A DNA stretch of 64,000 nt from Tretioscincus oriximinensis (taxonomy: Eukaryota > Chordata > Lepidosauria > Squamata > Gymnophthalmidae): the NCBI GenBank assembly GCA_022410635.1, contig JAJVDF010000458.1, forward strand, positions 766,313-830,312. The letters are read 5' to 3'. This document shows, piece after piece, positions 24,883-35,011 of the stretch. Made by a program: the position numbers and the translations under genes. The notes beneath the pieces were generated by a model, which ran no database searches, was not told the DNA's origin, and saw only the letters and a list, made by a program, of their open reading frames with translations. Position 1 is the first letter of the stretch; each line of letters begins with the position of its first letter.

Positions 24883-25642
24883 TCAAATTTCATTTTTGGT
24901 ACTTTTCTTTGAATTTTGATACCATTTCCGAATGACAGTTCCAGAACTACTGGCTACTACGCAAAGGGCCCCTCCCACTGTCCACCAGGTTGGCATGTGA
25001 TTGAGAAATATAATTTGGAAAATAAAAGCAAAAACAACATCCATGGTTTTCATTATGGCCACTGGTCCTGCTTTCTCTATTTGTAGTGCTTTTGTAAGAA
25101 ATATTTGACCACCAAGACCAAACAGGCCAATGAGTACTAAAAGGAATCTGTCTATGCCACAGTTGGGTAAGCTCCATGCATCCATCACAAAAAGAGCTAT
25201 TATACATACAATTAACCCAATCACTGCATAATACCATATAGATAATGAGTAGTGCACAGATTTCCCCATTTTCCTCAGTATAACAAAAGTTGAGGCCGCA
25301 GCCACTGCGCTGGTAAGAGCTGCTATGGTTCCTTTCAGGTGATCTGTGTAGTTTCCATCGATCCCAGCAACTTTGGCTCCAAACAAGAAAGGTGGCCTTG
25401 CAATAAGTACCACTCCAGTGACTGTAAACAAGGTAAACAGGAGATCCCAAAGACTGTATTTCTCTTTTAGAAATATCCAAGCAAATAGGGAGGTAAAAAC
25501 TGGACTGCTGAATGTAATGACCGTCGCATCAGCAAGAGGCATCACTTGGAAAGCATAATAAAGGAGAATCATCGCACCAGAGCCAAGCAATCCTCGAAAG
25601 AAAAGGAATAGCTGTTTGCCTTTTGGTCCCAGAAATCCTGTC
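24883..25642 (-). CDS. SLC35G1: SLC35G1 exon 3 (last coding exon)
   Basis: Encodes residues 107-358 and the stop of solute carrier family 35 member G1, a drug/metabolite-transporter-fold membrane protein. The family has ten helices in two EamA repeats, and the human protein is known as a STIM1 partner acting at ER and plasma membrane. The exon opens after a CCTTTTAG acceptor with TGFLGPKG, continues through the end of EamA repeat 1 (LADATVITFSSPVFTS, the most conserved stretch) and repeat 2 (GLFGLGGQIFLTKALQIEKA, then MKTMDVVFAF), and ends in a short basic tail, KKSTKNEI. The first base, G, completes the AA| codon left by exon 2. There is no frameshift or internal stop. Matching proteins in other vertebrates are nearly collinear. 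Confidence 0.97.
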
Positions 25643-26800
25643 CTAAAAGGACAAAAGGAGAAAGAACAACAGCTAACATGTTTATTCCATCACTTGGGAC
25701 TTCCCTAACTGCCACTCCAGCTTCATAACAAATTCTGGTTCTTATTGTCCCCTTTCCCCCCCTCCCCTTTCATATAACAAGAAATCATTTATGAAGACCA
25801 AAACAGATACTTGCCACAAAAGCAACTAAAAGACAATGGCCACCTCCAAACGGGGTCAAACTTCCCACAATTATTTTTTAATTGAACTTCCTCTGCCAGA
25901 GATGAGGAAGCACAGTGTTCCCAAAACAGTCCCAGAATGTAACCCTAATTTACCAGGTCATTGTTATTCCACTAAATATATATATTGCAATGTCCTGAAA
26001 TCCTGAAATTACAATTTTGTCTAGGTTTTTGTACATCAAGAGTTCAGCTTGAGCTCTCAAAACTTCACTTGATACTTGTTTATGATCCTGTATGGTATGA
26101 CAGGAAAGTGAGATCAGATGGAAAGAAAATCTTGTAGGCATAACACCACTCTGTTTGTGTAGCAAATGCTAAAATGCAGAGCATTGATGTACTGGCTAAA
26201 CAATATATAGTTATTCCTCATGTACTTTATATTGGTAAATCAGTAAGTACTGGATTAGATAAGTGATGTCTGGTGATAGCCAATGTCTATAACATTTGAG
26301 GTATCTGCAGCAACATCATGGAAAAGGGCAGTGCTGATTTTCCTATGTGAAGAAAACTTTCGATAACCTGAACTGTTCTTTCTTATTTAAAGGTCTACAG
26401 ATCATGAAATTTGGAAATCAATTCATTAAACAGATACGCTCCTAATATCAGGAAACTGACTAGTTATTCTAGTCCTGATTAGAAACTTTTTACACCTTTG
26501 CCAAGTTTACCACACCCATTTGGCAGGCCATTAGTCTAATCCAGCAGGGCACATCTCTGCAGTTTAATGGTTTGGTAAAGGGTGGCGTAGAAATCTAAAT
26601 AAATGCAATTTATACATTTTTGCACCATCAGTTTCTAAAATAACATTTAGATCTGCTAAAATGGTAAATTACAGAGAAAAAAATATACTTTCCCCCCTGG
26701 AATGGTCTTTTCTTAAGTGCCTTTTGTTAAAGTGACACTATTTACTTGTTTCCATTAAACTTTGATATATTATTTTACTAAAAGAAAACAGAATACTCAC

Positions 26801-26981
26801 TTGTAGTATATTAAACCAGGAAGCACAAATACCATTTGGAAAACACATCTAATAGCACTGACTTCCACAGAGTGCATGTCTTGAACCTTCTTTAGAAATA
26901 AAGATGCTACTGAGAAGAGAAATGCGGACAATAGTGTATAGAACAGGCCAAGTCCTGGACAGGATCTTTTCTTTTTTATTC
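26801..26981 (-). CDS. SLC35G1: SLC35G1 exon 2
   Basis: Encodes residues 46-106: a basic IKKKRSCPGLG linker, then GLFYTLLSAFLFSVASLFLK (first membrane segment) and VSAIRCVFQMVFVLPGLIYY (second). The acceptor is a good pyrimidine tract ending CTCCTAG at 26982-26983, and the donor is a consensus GTGAGT starting at 26800. The exon enters with GA, needing one base from exon 1, and leaves with AA, needing one from exon 3; both neighbours supply exactly that. An in-frame ATG just upstream (about 27021) lies in the intron and is not the start. Confidence 0.95.
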
Positions 26982-27438
26982 CTAGGAGAGAAAGAAAAAC
27001 AAGTCCAATTTCAAGCTTCATAAATTAATTATTTCTTGCTGTATCTGCATCCCTCAAAACTGTTGTTCACATACTATCTACACTTTGAACATCTAATGTT
27101 GGCCCTACCCACTCTTAGTATGCATCTTCTTACATGCTTAGTTTCTGGTTGACTTTTAGCCATGAAGGAAATTGGATCACTTCACATATTTTATTGCAAC
27201 ATAGGGGCTTTTCTTAGGATAAACTGAGTTCTTCTATTCCTCTAGATCATCTTTAAAAAGAACACCTACTTTCAGTCTTCCGATAATCTCACTTTATAAT
27301 ATACGGTACTTCCTATTGATTCTATTCCACCGTAACTTATTAGGGGGATGTCGAGTCCAGGATATGGGTCATGGCAATTTCACAGCATGAAGCAAAATCC
27401 TGCTACAATTTTTCAACAACATGTAATGGAAATTACTG

Positions 27439-27481
27439 TTTATTATTATTATTATAATATATTATAATAATATATTATAGC

Positions 27482-27534
<53 letters not shown>
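27439..27534. repeat. (TAA)n microsatellite
   Basis: TTA and TATTATAATA units pass into a long uninterrupted TAA/ATA run. Confidence 0.95.
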
Positions 27535-27535
<1 letters not shown>

Positions 27536-28136
27536 GTACATGGTCTAATACAATATTCATATAAAAATACAATCAGTAAAATGAACATAGTAATAGAAAA
27601 CTAATAAGACATAAACATTCAAGTTAAAACGTTAAAATAATAAGTAGTGCTTAAATGATTCAGAATGCCACTAGGGAATAATAAAGTGATCATGTGAGAG
27701 AAAACTCCACTGTATATATGCAAATTTATTTATATATTCATGTAGGAAAGGTAGCCAAGTTGAAGCCAACTTACAGGCCACCTTAAGGACCATGTTTCAG
27801 TCTAGGAATGAAGCATTTCAAGTTTTCATGGTTTGTACAAAACAGTCCTTAAAATAATAGTTCACTTTACATTTGAAATAAAATAGTGCTATAAATTTTA
27901 AATTCCAAGTACGGTATATAGTTCATCCTACTAATGTCTGAGTAGCAACCAGGAATACTTGCCATACAGAATTCTATGTTTTGGGGAAGCCCATCAAGAA
28001 TGAATTATTCATGATTTAAACACAATATACAAGAAATCGTCAGGAAAGTATGGAATGTGAATCTTCTTTACATAATGACATTGGTATAATGTTGAGGTAT
28101 AATGACAGGGCTTGGAACTTTGGCAACTTCTGGAGA

Positions 28137-28375
28137 CTAGTGACACAAGGAAGGGAAGAAAGAAGGAAGAAAGGAAAGAGGGAAGGAAAGGAAGAACAAA
28201 GGAAGGAATAGATGGGGTAAGAAAGAAAAAAGGAAAGAAAAAAGATAAGAGAGAAAGAAGGAAAACAGAAAGAAGGAACAAATTAAAGAAGCGGCAAGTG
28301 AAGGAGGGATGGGAAGGAGTAAGAGAGGGCGAGAATGGGTAGAGACATGGATGGGAGCAAGGAGTGCATTAGAAG
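28137..28375. repeat. Polypurine (AAGG/GAAA)n tract
   Basis: About 240 bases almost purely A/G on plus. Open frames here are low-complexity Lys/Glu/Arg or Phe/Ser/Leu strings. Confidence 0.9.
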
Positions 28376-28379
28376 AAAA

Positions 28380-28650
28380 AGAAGAATCTAGTTGCCTTTT
28401 CTACCCAAAGTGACAGAGCGGCTTACAAGATTATTTTTCACCTGAAGGCTTACATGTATTCTATATTTCCCCTCTACATTGTGGTGGTACCCATTTATCT
28501 ACTTGCAAAATTCCTTTTGCCTTTGAACAGCTGTGTTGGCTGAATATGGGGGCAATAGAGGGCACTCACCCCTCCTCACGGTCAACACAGGGCTTCAAAA
28601 CCCAGCCTCTCAGTTGAAAGTCTTTTTCTTAATTTCTGCAACACTACACC
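28380..28650 (-). mobile_element. tRNA-derived SINE, minus strand
   Basis: Same family as 1500-1810 and 60695-60915: GCGGCTTACAAGATTATTTT, CACCTGAAGGCTTACATGTA, GTGGTGGTACCCATTTATCT, then the tRNA-like head with CAACACAGGGCTTCAAAACC as a decayed B box. Lies in intron 1, in the same sense as the gene. Confidence 0.75.
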
Positions 28651-29654
28651 TCCCAAACGTAATGCAACGGGCTAATTCTGCTAGTATCACAGTATCCTTA
28701 AAATACACATGATTTCTACTCAGCATCATCTGTATATTCTCTCTTAGCAACTTCTTTTCTTGTACTGAAATATTACAATGGAAAGCTCTAGAACAGAATT
28801 TCTTTAATGTGCTGGCAGAGAAAAAAAGAATGACTTCTAAAAGTTATTCAATCACAGAACATATCTCTGTGTTTGATGTAATACCATTTTGTAATCATAA
28901 TTGTTTTAATCTATCTAATGCTTAGAAGAACAAACAATACCTCCCTCTCCCCAGTCTCTCTGTTGACTTAGCAGCCTAATTTTTGGCAGTGTTCGTGACA
29001 TCTAGTCAGTAGTCTAGCAGAGATTGTGAACCTTTGATTCTATTATTGCCCTTATTTTCTCACATTATATTGTGCAGACCACCTTAAATGAGAACCTTTG
29101 AATGAAAAAAATAGATTAAACAAAGTAAGTCATAACCAGCTACAGCTAATATAACACAGGTCCACAATTGCTACAGATTGAAGGAAAAAATCTATGTAAT
29201 ATTCTGTTTTTATTTATTTAAAAGATAATAATAGCAGAACTGGACAAGTTCTGCTATTGACCACTTTCCCTCTAAAATATATACTGTATGTTGGTATTAC
29301 TCAGAAAAATAGGATTTTTTAAAAAGCAGCCAAAATTGGCTCAAATATTCTAATGTGTAAGAATATTTGTAATGTGTCAAGGATATGTAAGGATTGGTCC
29401 ATGCTCCAAATTCCATTAAAAAAGTTCAGTTTGCATATGTCTATTGAACAAAACATGCAGAAGTTTGAGTGTCTGGAAATTTGATGGAACCAAACCAGCC
29501 TCTTGCTCACAAATATCATTATTCTATCAAACTATTTGTGTTCTCTTCGGCCTTGCCCTTGAAAAGGGCTTTTTAAACATGAAAAAACATGTTTTTTTCT
29601 ATCCGAATATGTTCAAATGCAATAACGAACCACCTGATTGTTCATTATTAAACG

Positions 29655-29990
29655 CAATTGTGCATCTCAATAAATTCAAGTAATGAAACTCGTACATTAT
29701 AAAGGTTCATTAGACACAGAGCGATTTGTTTCAAGCGTTTATTTCTTTTAATGTTAATTATTACAGCTTATAAATAATGACAAACCAAACGTCGTTATCT
29801 CAGAAAATTAGAATATTGTGCGAAAGCTCAATATTGTAGACTTATGGTGTCATCCTGTACTGAAAGAAATGCTTGAAATGGACCACACTGTGTGTAATAA
29901 ATTATTCTATATATGTTTCATTATTTGAATTGAATCACTGAAATACATTAAATTTTTCATGATATTCTAATTTATTGTGATGCACTGGTA
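29655..29990. mobile_element. Tc1/mariner-like MITE
   Basis: The left end GTGCATCTCAATAAATTCAA and right end AATTTATTGTGATGCAC are inverted copies, and an internal segment CTCAGAAAATTAGAATATTG is very like the ends and interior of a Tc1-like element I know from fishes and some reptiles. At about 335 bp it is far shorter than the full element (over 1 kb with a transposase) and so is an internally deleted copy. It lies in SLC35G1 intron 1. Confidence 0.7.
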
Positions 29991-30399
29991 TGTTCTTCAT
30001 ATATGAGGATTTTTTTTCTGAATCTATTATGGTTTTTTAAAGGAACTATGAAGAATGTTACAAGAAGTACAGCTCTTCGTTTTGAATAAACATTGAATTT
30101 CAAGATTATAAGGAGCAAAGTAATGATAGCCATTATTTTAAAGAAAAGCTCTACTGTGATTCCACACAGCCAAATCAAACAAAAGGAAATTAAAGAGCTT
30201 TTTGCTGCATTTTTAAGCTTAGTAAAATATTGTAGAAACATTTTGAAGTGTCTTTTTTTTCCAAAATAAACTTTGCATTTAGAATAAGACAATAATTCTC
30301 CAGAATTTTATATAATGGTTCTCTGATTACACTGTTTATCTATTCATTATCAACTGCACCACAATGAAAAGTCTTTTAATGCACTTGTATAGACAAAAA

Positions 30400-30560
30400 T
30401 GAAAGTGGCAATAGTCCAGTGGTAGAGCAAACTGCCTGACCAGCAGAAAGTTGTAGGTTTAATCTCCCAACATCTCAGAAGTAGGCAATGGGAAACCATC
30501 TCTATATCTCTATCAAGAAATCTGTGTGAAGGTGCCCATGTAGTCAATCAGGAATTGACC
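30400..30560 (+). mobile_element. tRNA-derived SINE of the squamate ACA/MIR-like kind
   Basis: A-box region CCAGTGGTAGAGCAAACTGC, B-box region TTGTAGGTTTAATCTCCC, and a 3' domain with GTGCCCATGTAGTCAATCAG / GAATTGACC, matching the tRNA head and core of a SINE common in lizards and snakes. The B box is mutated, so it is an inactive fossil. Confidence 0.7.
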
Positions 30561-30904
30561 ATTATTTGGGGTATTCAACAGCAATAACAATAAGCAGAAA
30601 CAGCATGCAAAGTTTTATTTTTAATAGCATCAGCTTTTACTAAAGGACTATTTTGTTTTTGTTTTTTTTCATAGAATTCTGTAAAATTGATTTGCTCTGA
30701 ATTTAAATACTCATAGATATAACTTAATAAAATGAATTGAATCATGGGCCTGAAGAAGAAATCATTACCTTTTTTCCTAATGAATAAGGGTTGTGCTTAA
30801 TGATTCAGCTTTTACTGTAGTAATATACCATAGTTAGGATATCACCACTTTCGGCCAATAACTTTGCACGCCTTCTGATCATGTCACAATATCCTTAACA
30901 TATT

Positions 30905-31000
30905 TCAGAGAAATAACTGTGTTGTCTACAAAAGCTCATGCCACCTATTTTTCTCCTGCTGATCTCCAAGCACTACAAGCCCCCTTGCTGGATTTGAAAA
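30905..31000 (+). repeat. Dispersed repeat, CTACAAAAGCTTATGCC family
   Basis: GTCTACAAAAGCTCATGCCA followed by CTCCAAGCACTACAAGCCCC; compare 6030-6172. Confidence 0.55.
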
Positions 31001-31070
31001 AATATTGTCCTTCAGATATTTTAGCTAGCTGTAAAAGAAAACTTCAAAGGTTGGAAACTGGAGCTAGATA

Positions 31071-31235
31071 TGGTCCTTTCAGACCTTATTCTGATTATAT
31101 CCTAGGGTAGGAGCCTACTGGCTACATGCTATTGCAGATTAAGAAAAGCCTGCCATAGTCTGCACCCAGCATGCAAATAGCAGGGTACTATTCCACAATA
31201 AACAGTGCAGAAAGGTCCAATACTTCACAACAGAA
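31071..31235. mobile_element. Foldback element, GACTATGGCAGGC core family
   Basis: GGTCCTTTCAGACCTTATTC at the left and the inverted AACAGTGCAGAAAGGTCC-type end at the right. The inner arm GCCTGCCATAGTCTGC is shared with the foldback elements at 33805-33935 and 34832-35011. Confidence 0.55.
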
Positions 31236-31267
31236 ATCTCTTTCAAAGAGGGCCTATTTCAATTTTA

Positions 31268-31905
31268 GGAGAAAACATAAGAACGTAACAGGTCATAGCA
31301 CATTTAGTCCAGCACTCTGACTGCATCCACACATCACTTATTTATTCCACTATAATTGGATATTCCATAATAAAGCATGGATATTTTGGAATAAACCAGT
31401 CCACACAATGCTTTATTGCGGAATATCCAACTATAGTGGAATAAATAAGTGTCTGTGGATGCAGCCTCTGTCTCACATAGTGGCTCACCAATTCCATTAG
31501 GCAGTCTCAAGCAGAAGAAGGAAAATGCTCACCTATTCTTGATTTCCTGCAAATGGTACAGTAATTCAGGAATACTGTTTTTCTATCCTAATAGCTATTA
31601 AGACACCTGTTTTCCATGAATTTGTCTAATCCTATCTTGAAGCTATCCTGGCTGCTAGCTACCACTTACCTCTTCTGGAAGTGAATTCCACAGATCAATG
31701 AACCTCCGAGTGAAAAAAAAAATACTTCCCCTTTTCTGTCCTAACTCTTCTGCCCATCAGCTTCAAGGAGTACCTCAAATCCTGGTGGTGTTTGTTAGAG
31801 AAAATATTTTTCTCTGTTCACCTTATCCATCCCATGCATGATTTTGAATGTCATTTTAAAACGCTAGTTTAACCTTTCACGTTCTCAAGTATTATGTTAT
31901 TTCTT
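31268..31905 (-). mobile_element. CR1-like LINE 3' part, interrupted by a MITE
   Basis: On minus it carries the C-terminal reverse transcriptase-proximal region and 3' end, like 62998-63590 (shared blocks ATTCCACAGATCAATGA, CTGTTCACCTTATCCATCCC). A palindromic element of 146 bp splits it at 31320-31465. Confidence 0.8.
31320..31465. mobile_element. Palindromic MITE nested in a LINE
   Basis: CTGCATCCACACATCACTTA at the left mirrors TAAGTGTCTGTGGATGCAG at the right, and the arms pair through TATTCCACTATAATTGGATA. The LINE sequence CTCTG stands on both sides (31315-31319 and 31466-31470), and joining the flanks restores the LINE sequence seen at 63055. Confidence 0.8.
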
Positions 31906-32853
31906 TCCACATTTGCTTATCATATGCAAAGGTCAGTGAACAATGTTCTTCAAGAAGCAGCACAAAAGCTATCTGGGGAATGGTAATTATGATGATGACA
32001 TTTTTTAGTTATTTCATCATCCATGCTTTCCCTCCACACTTAACCACATTTATGTAGGATGTCTACATGATTATACAAGGTTGTAGGAGAACAGAGACAT
32101 TACATTGAACAAACTTGTCATTTCTCCTCTTAAAAGACCAACTCCATAATGTTCTTTCTTCAATCATCTCATGCAGAAGCAATTTCATTGTATTCTAGAA
32201 GTACAAAGGAGATATGATTGAAGATCTCAGTATCACCTTATTAAAACCCTAAAACCTTGCAATTCTATAATTACGGGGATCATCTATATAGGTGTCCAGA
32301 GCCCAATTGTTGGCATTGCTAGAGATTGAACTCCAGTCATTTGCCATGCTACCCCTTAATTGCATAGTTAATGAAATGGAATATAATAGAAAGGAGGTAG
32401 TAAAGATGAAGTGGAGAGAGGCGAAGGATTAATTTTACACTGATTTTTGCTTCTAGAAAAAATAGCTACTATTACTTCACTACCATTCTAAAATAAATGT
32501 TCACATTTTGAGCCTCTTATAACTCCAAACAATGATTAATTTGATAATAACATGTGTCCTACAGTTAACTCCTACTAACGTATTTATATATTAGATTGTT
32601 TTTACACAGCACTTTGATCACCGATAATAACATATTATGCTGTAATTCTTTCAAAGGTTAAGCAAGATTAAAAACATCTCTGCAAGGAAGAACAAAATGC
32701 CCTTTGCCTCAGAACGCATTTTATTCCTATCTAGTACAAACTCAAGGTTAAAAATGTGATTTCGCAGTTTAACACTATCTAACCACAGCTTTGTACTGTT
32801 ATGACTTTACACATACCTACAAGTGTTTGTTTTGTAGTGATTAATTCAGAGTT

Positions 32854-33380
32854 AATGTGAAATTTACTGATTGCCCCAAACCATAAATATATAAACACAG
32901 AAAACCAAGACAGGAGTTTTGAAACTTAATGGGTGTGAAAAAGTATTTTTCACCTGATGCAGCTTATAAAGCCTGCATTTGGTGAAAATTATTCTTTTCC
33001 ACACGGATCAAAGCTGAAAATACTTGTCCTAGTTTTAATATAACCCTAATTTAAATGAACTGAAATGAGGGCTGAAAGTCACATCCTCTAACCCTCTTTA
33101 AGAGGCATAAATGTGAAATTTCCTGATTGCCCCAAACCATAAATATATAAACATAGAAAACCAAGACAAGAGTTTTGAAACTTAATGAATGTGAAAAAAG
33201 TATTTTTCACCTGATGCAGCTTATAAAGCCTGCATTTGGTGAAAATTATTCTTTTCCACACGGATCAAAGCTGAAAATACTTGTCCTAGTTTTTCTTTTA
33301 ATGTAACCCTAATTTAAATGAACTGAAATGAGGGCTGAAAGTCACATCCTCTAACCCTCTTTAAGAGCATTAAAGGCATA
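32854..33380. repeat. Tandem duplication, unit about 256 bp
   Basis: Unit 1 (32854-33109) is followed directly by unit 2 (from 33110). They differ by a few substitutions and a short insertion (TTTTCTTTTA near 33293). It lies in intron 1, about 0.9 kb from exon 1. Confidence 0.9.
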
Positions 33381-33804
33381 AATAAGCCTGGTTGAGCAAT
33401 CCCAGGGTGAAAAGGTTAAGGTCCAGTAAGGCAGGAACTTGTCCTTTCCCTTTTTAAACGCTGTTCTAAGTTGAATGACAAGTGTAACCGTCTTTAATGG
33501 AGCCATGGCGACCCCAGATTATTAGAAAGAGCCCGCCTTTAAAGTGGGAAACAGAAACAAAGTCACCCACGCATCCCTCCCCGCATGTGCCAACCTGCAT
33601 GCTTTTGCAGAGACGCACAGGATAAAAGTTGCATTAAAGTATTAACAAGTCATGTGGGGAAAAGAAAATGTTAAAAGGAAGCGGAAACCAACAGGGCTGT
33701 TTGCAGTTGTTGCGGTTGCATCTTTAAATACAAATACCGAAGGGAAGATGTGTTCTGGTTGCTTTCACATTACAAGAAACTATCACCGAAGTTGTCCCTG
33801 CCTC

Positions 33805-33935
33805 CACCGAGCTTTATTCTGGGTTGCATCTCAGGATAGAGTTTGGCCATCCACATGCCAGCACAGACTATGGCAGGGCTCCTGTCCCAGGATATAGCCG
33901 AGAATATGGCTCTGCGGGACAGAACCTGGAGCCTC
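33805..33935. mobile_element. Foldback element remnant, GACTATGGCAGGC core family
   Basis: Contains TTGGCCATCCACATGCCAGC and AGACTATGGCAGGGC, matching the arms of 34832-35011, and ends near GGGACAGAACC. It is an imperfect copy. Confidence 0.45.
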
Positions 33936-34002
33936 TGAAATGGGACTCGGAGCCGTATTAAAATTAAGCTGTAGACGCAGCCCCAGGGATTGGGCCGAGG
34001 GT

Positions 34003-34096
34003 GCTGCATCCCCACATCGCTTGGATATGCCACAATGAAACATAAAAGAATCCACGCTTTATTGTGGAATAAATAAGGGATGTGGGGATGTAGCCT
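34003..34096. mobile_element. Short palindromic MITE (CTGCATCCCCACA type)
   Basis: GCTGCATCCCCACATC at the left mirrors GATGTGGGGATGTAGCC at the right, with a TTTATTGTGGAATAAATAAG block as in 31320-31465. Lies in intron 1, under 200 bases from exon 1. Confidence 0.65.
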
Positions 34097-34270
34097 CGAG
34101 GCTGAACACGGGCGCCCTGCCCTGCCCTGCCCTGCCCTGCCCGCCTTCCCGGGAGTCGCCCTCGGGTGCCCTCAGGGCAAAGGGGCAGCAACCGCCGGCC
34201 TGCCAAGGCCACCTCCAGGGCAGCCGTAGCCGCCGCCCGGCCCCCCTGCCTGCCTGCCCTTCTCACCCAC

Positions 34271-34406
34271 CGGGCGCCCATCGTCTCCAGCAGACTGTAC
34301 GGAAGCAGCAAGGGCAGAGGCCGCCGTCCCCGGGGCTGCTGTGGCTGCTGCTGCTGCTGTTGCTGCCGCCGCGCTCGGGCGCTTCCCCTGCCGCCGCTTC
34401 CTCCAT
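34271..34406 (-). CDS. SLC35G1: SLC35G1 exon 1 with start codon
   Basis: Encodes residues 1-45 plus the first base of codon 46. The chosen ATG (34404-34406) sits in a good Kozak setting (GACATGG) and gives a cytosolic N-terminus of MEEAAAGEAPERGG, a Ser run, then the cysteine motif LCPCCFRTVCW, comparable in place and length to the cysteine-rich segment of other vertebrate SLC35G1 proteins. The donor used is G|GTGGGT, because only this leaves the one base that exon 2 needs; the nearby GTGAGA would break the frame. The reading frame is open upstream to 34733, so a longer N-terminus is possible but would be low-complexity Gly/Glu sequence from the CpG island. Confidence 0.88.
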
Positions 34407-34726
34407 GTCGTGCACCTGGCAGCGCCCGCCGACATCTTCGCCCTTTGGGTGCTGCTCCGCCAACAAACCCCCGCCGGGCTCCCAGCGCTCTCCTTCTCCT
34501 TCTCCTTCTCCCTCTCCCTCGCCGTCGCCTCCCCTAGCTGTGGCGGCCGCCAGGTCAGCATCAGCAGCGCCACCCTCGACCCTCGGACACTGCACCATCA
34601 GGAGATCTCCCCAGCCCGCCCGCCCGCTGGCGCCGCCGCCGCCGCCGCCGCCGCGCTCGACCAACCAAACCAAGGAAACTGCCGGCCGGCCGGCTCTTTT
34701 CGGCCGGAGGGACCCGGCAACTTCAG

Positions 34727-34737
34727 TGCGCATGCGC
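34727..34737. promoter_or_regulatory. NRF1-type palindrome TGCGCATGCGC
   Basis: Exact match to the known NRF1 consensus, 321 bases upstream of the SLC35G1 start codon within the CpG island. NRF1 sites are usual in TATA-less housekeeping promoters. Repeated at 36644-36654 in the duplicated copy. Confidence 0.6.
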
Positions 34738-34831
34738 CCCGCCTGCTATGGACTCCGCCTCTCTGGATCTCTCTTTTACCGGAGGCAAGTGGCGCGCGTT
34801 ATGCTTCTAGTCAGGAGTCCTCATATGACTT

Positions 34832-35011
34832 GGGCCCTCACCCCACTGAGCCTTATTTTCGGCTGAACCTCGGAGTAGAAGCCTGTCATTCACATGCTAG
34901 TGTAGACTATGGCAGGCCCCGAATGGGGCCTGCCATAGTCTATACTAGATGTGGATGGCCAAGCTCTGTCCCGAGATAACACGGAATAAGAGTCTGTGGG
35001 GACAGGGCCTT
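34832..35011. mobile_element. Foldback element upstream of SLC35G1
   Basis: Imperfect hairpin with a perfect core: ACTATGGCAGGCCCC, GAAT, GGGGCCTGCCATAGT. The outer arms are GGGCCCTCACCCCACTGAGC and its counterpart GTGGGGACAGGGCC. Copied at 36749-36928 by the duplication. Non-coding. Confidence 0.75.

Larger units (their letters stand above)
26982..34270 (-). other. SLC35G1: SLC35G1 intron 1
   Basis: About 7.3 kb between the GTGGGT donor at 34270 and the CTCCTAG acceptor. It contains a (TAA)n repeat, a purine tract, SINEs, a Tc1/mariner-like MITE, a CR1-like LINE with a nested MITE, a tandem duplication and foldback elements, each listed separately. Confidence 0.85.
34090..34745. promoter_or_regulatory. 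SLC35G1: CpG island promoter of SLC35G1
   Basis: Sharp rise in G+C and CpG against AT-rich surroundings, covering exon 1 and the upstream DNA; no TATA box is obvious. Contains GCC/GCT triplet runs (34340-34370, 34630-34656) and a (CCTTCT)n stretch (34485-34515). Long open frames on both strands in this block arise from the absence of AT-rich stop codons and are not genes. Confidence 0.85.

Noticed and set aside
26982..27021. In-frame ATG upstream of exon 2 as an alternative start
   Set aside because: It lies within the intron, across the acceptor site, and would replace the conserved exon 1 cysteine segment.
34341..34979. Long plus-strand open frame (212 codons) and others opposite SLC35G1 exon 1
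   Set aside because: It is a consequence of CpG-island composition. It is antisense to exon 1, low-complexity Ala/Pro/Ser, and reads into a foldback element.
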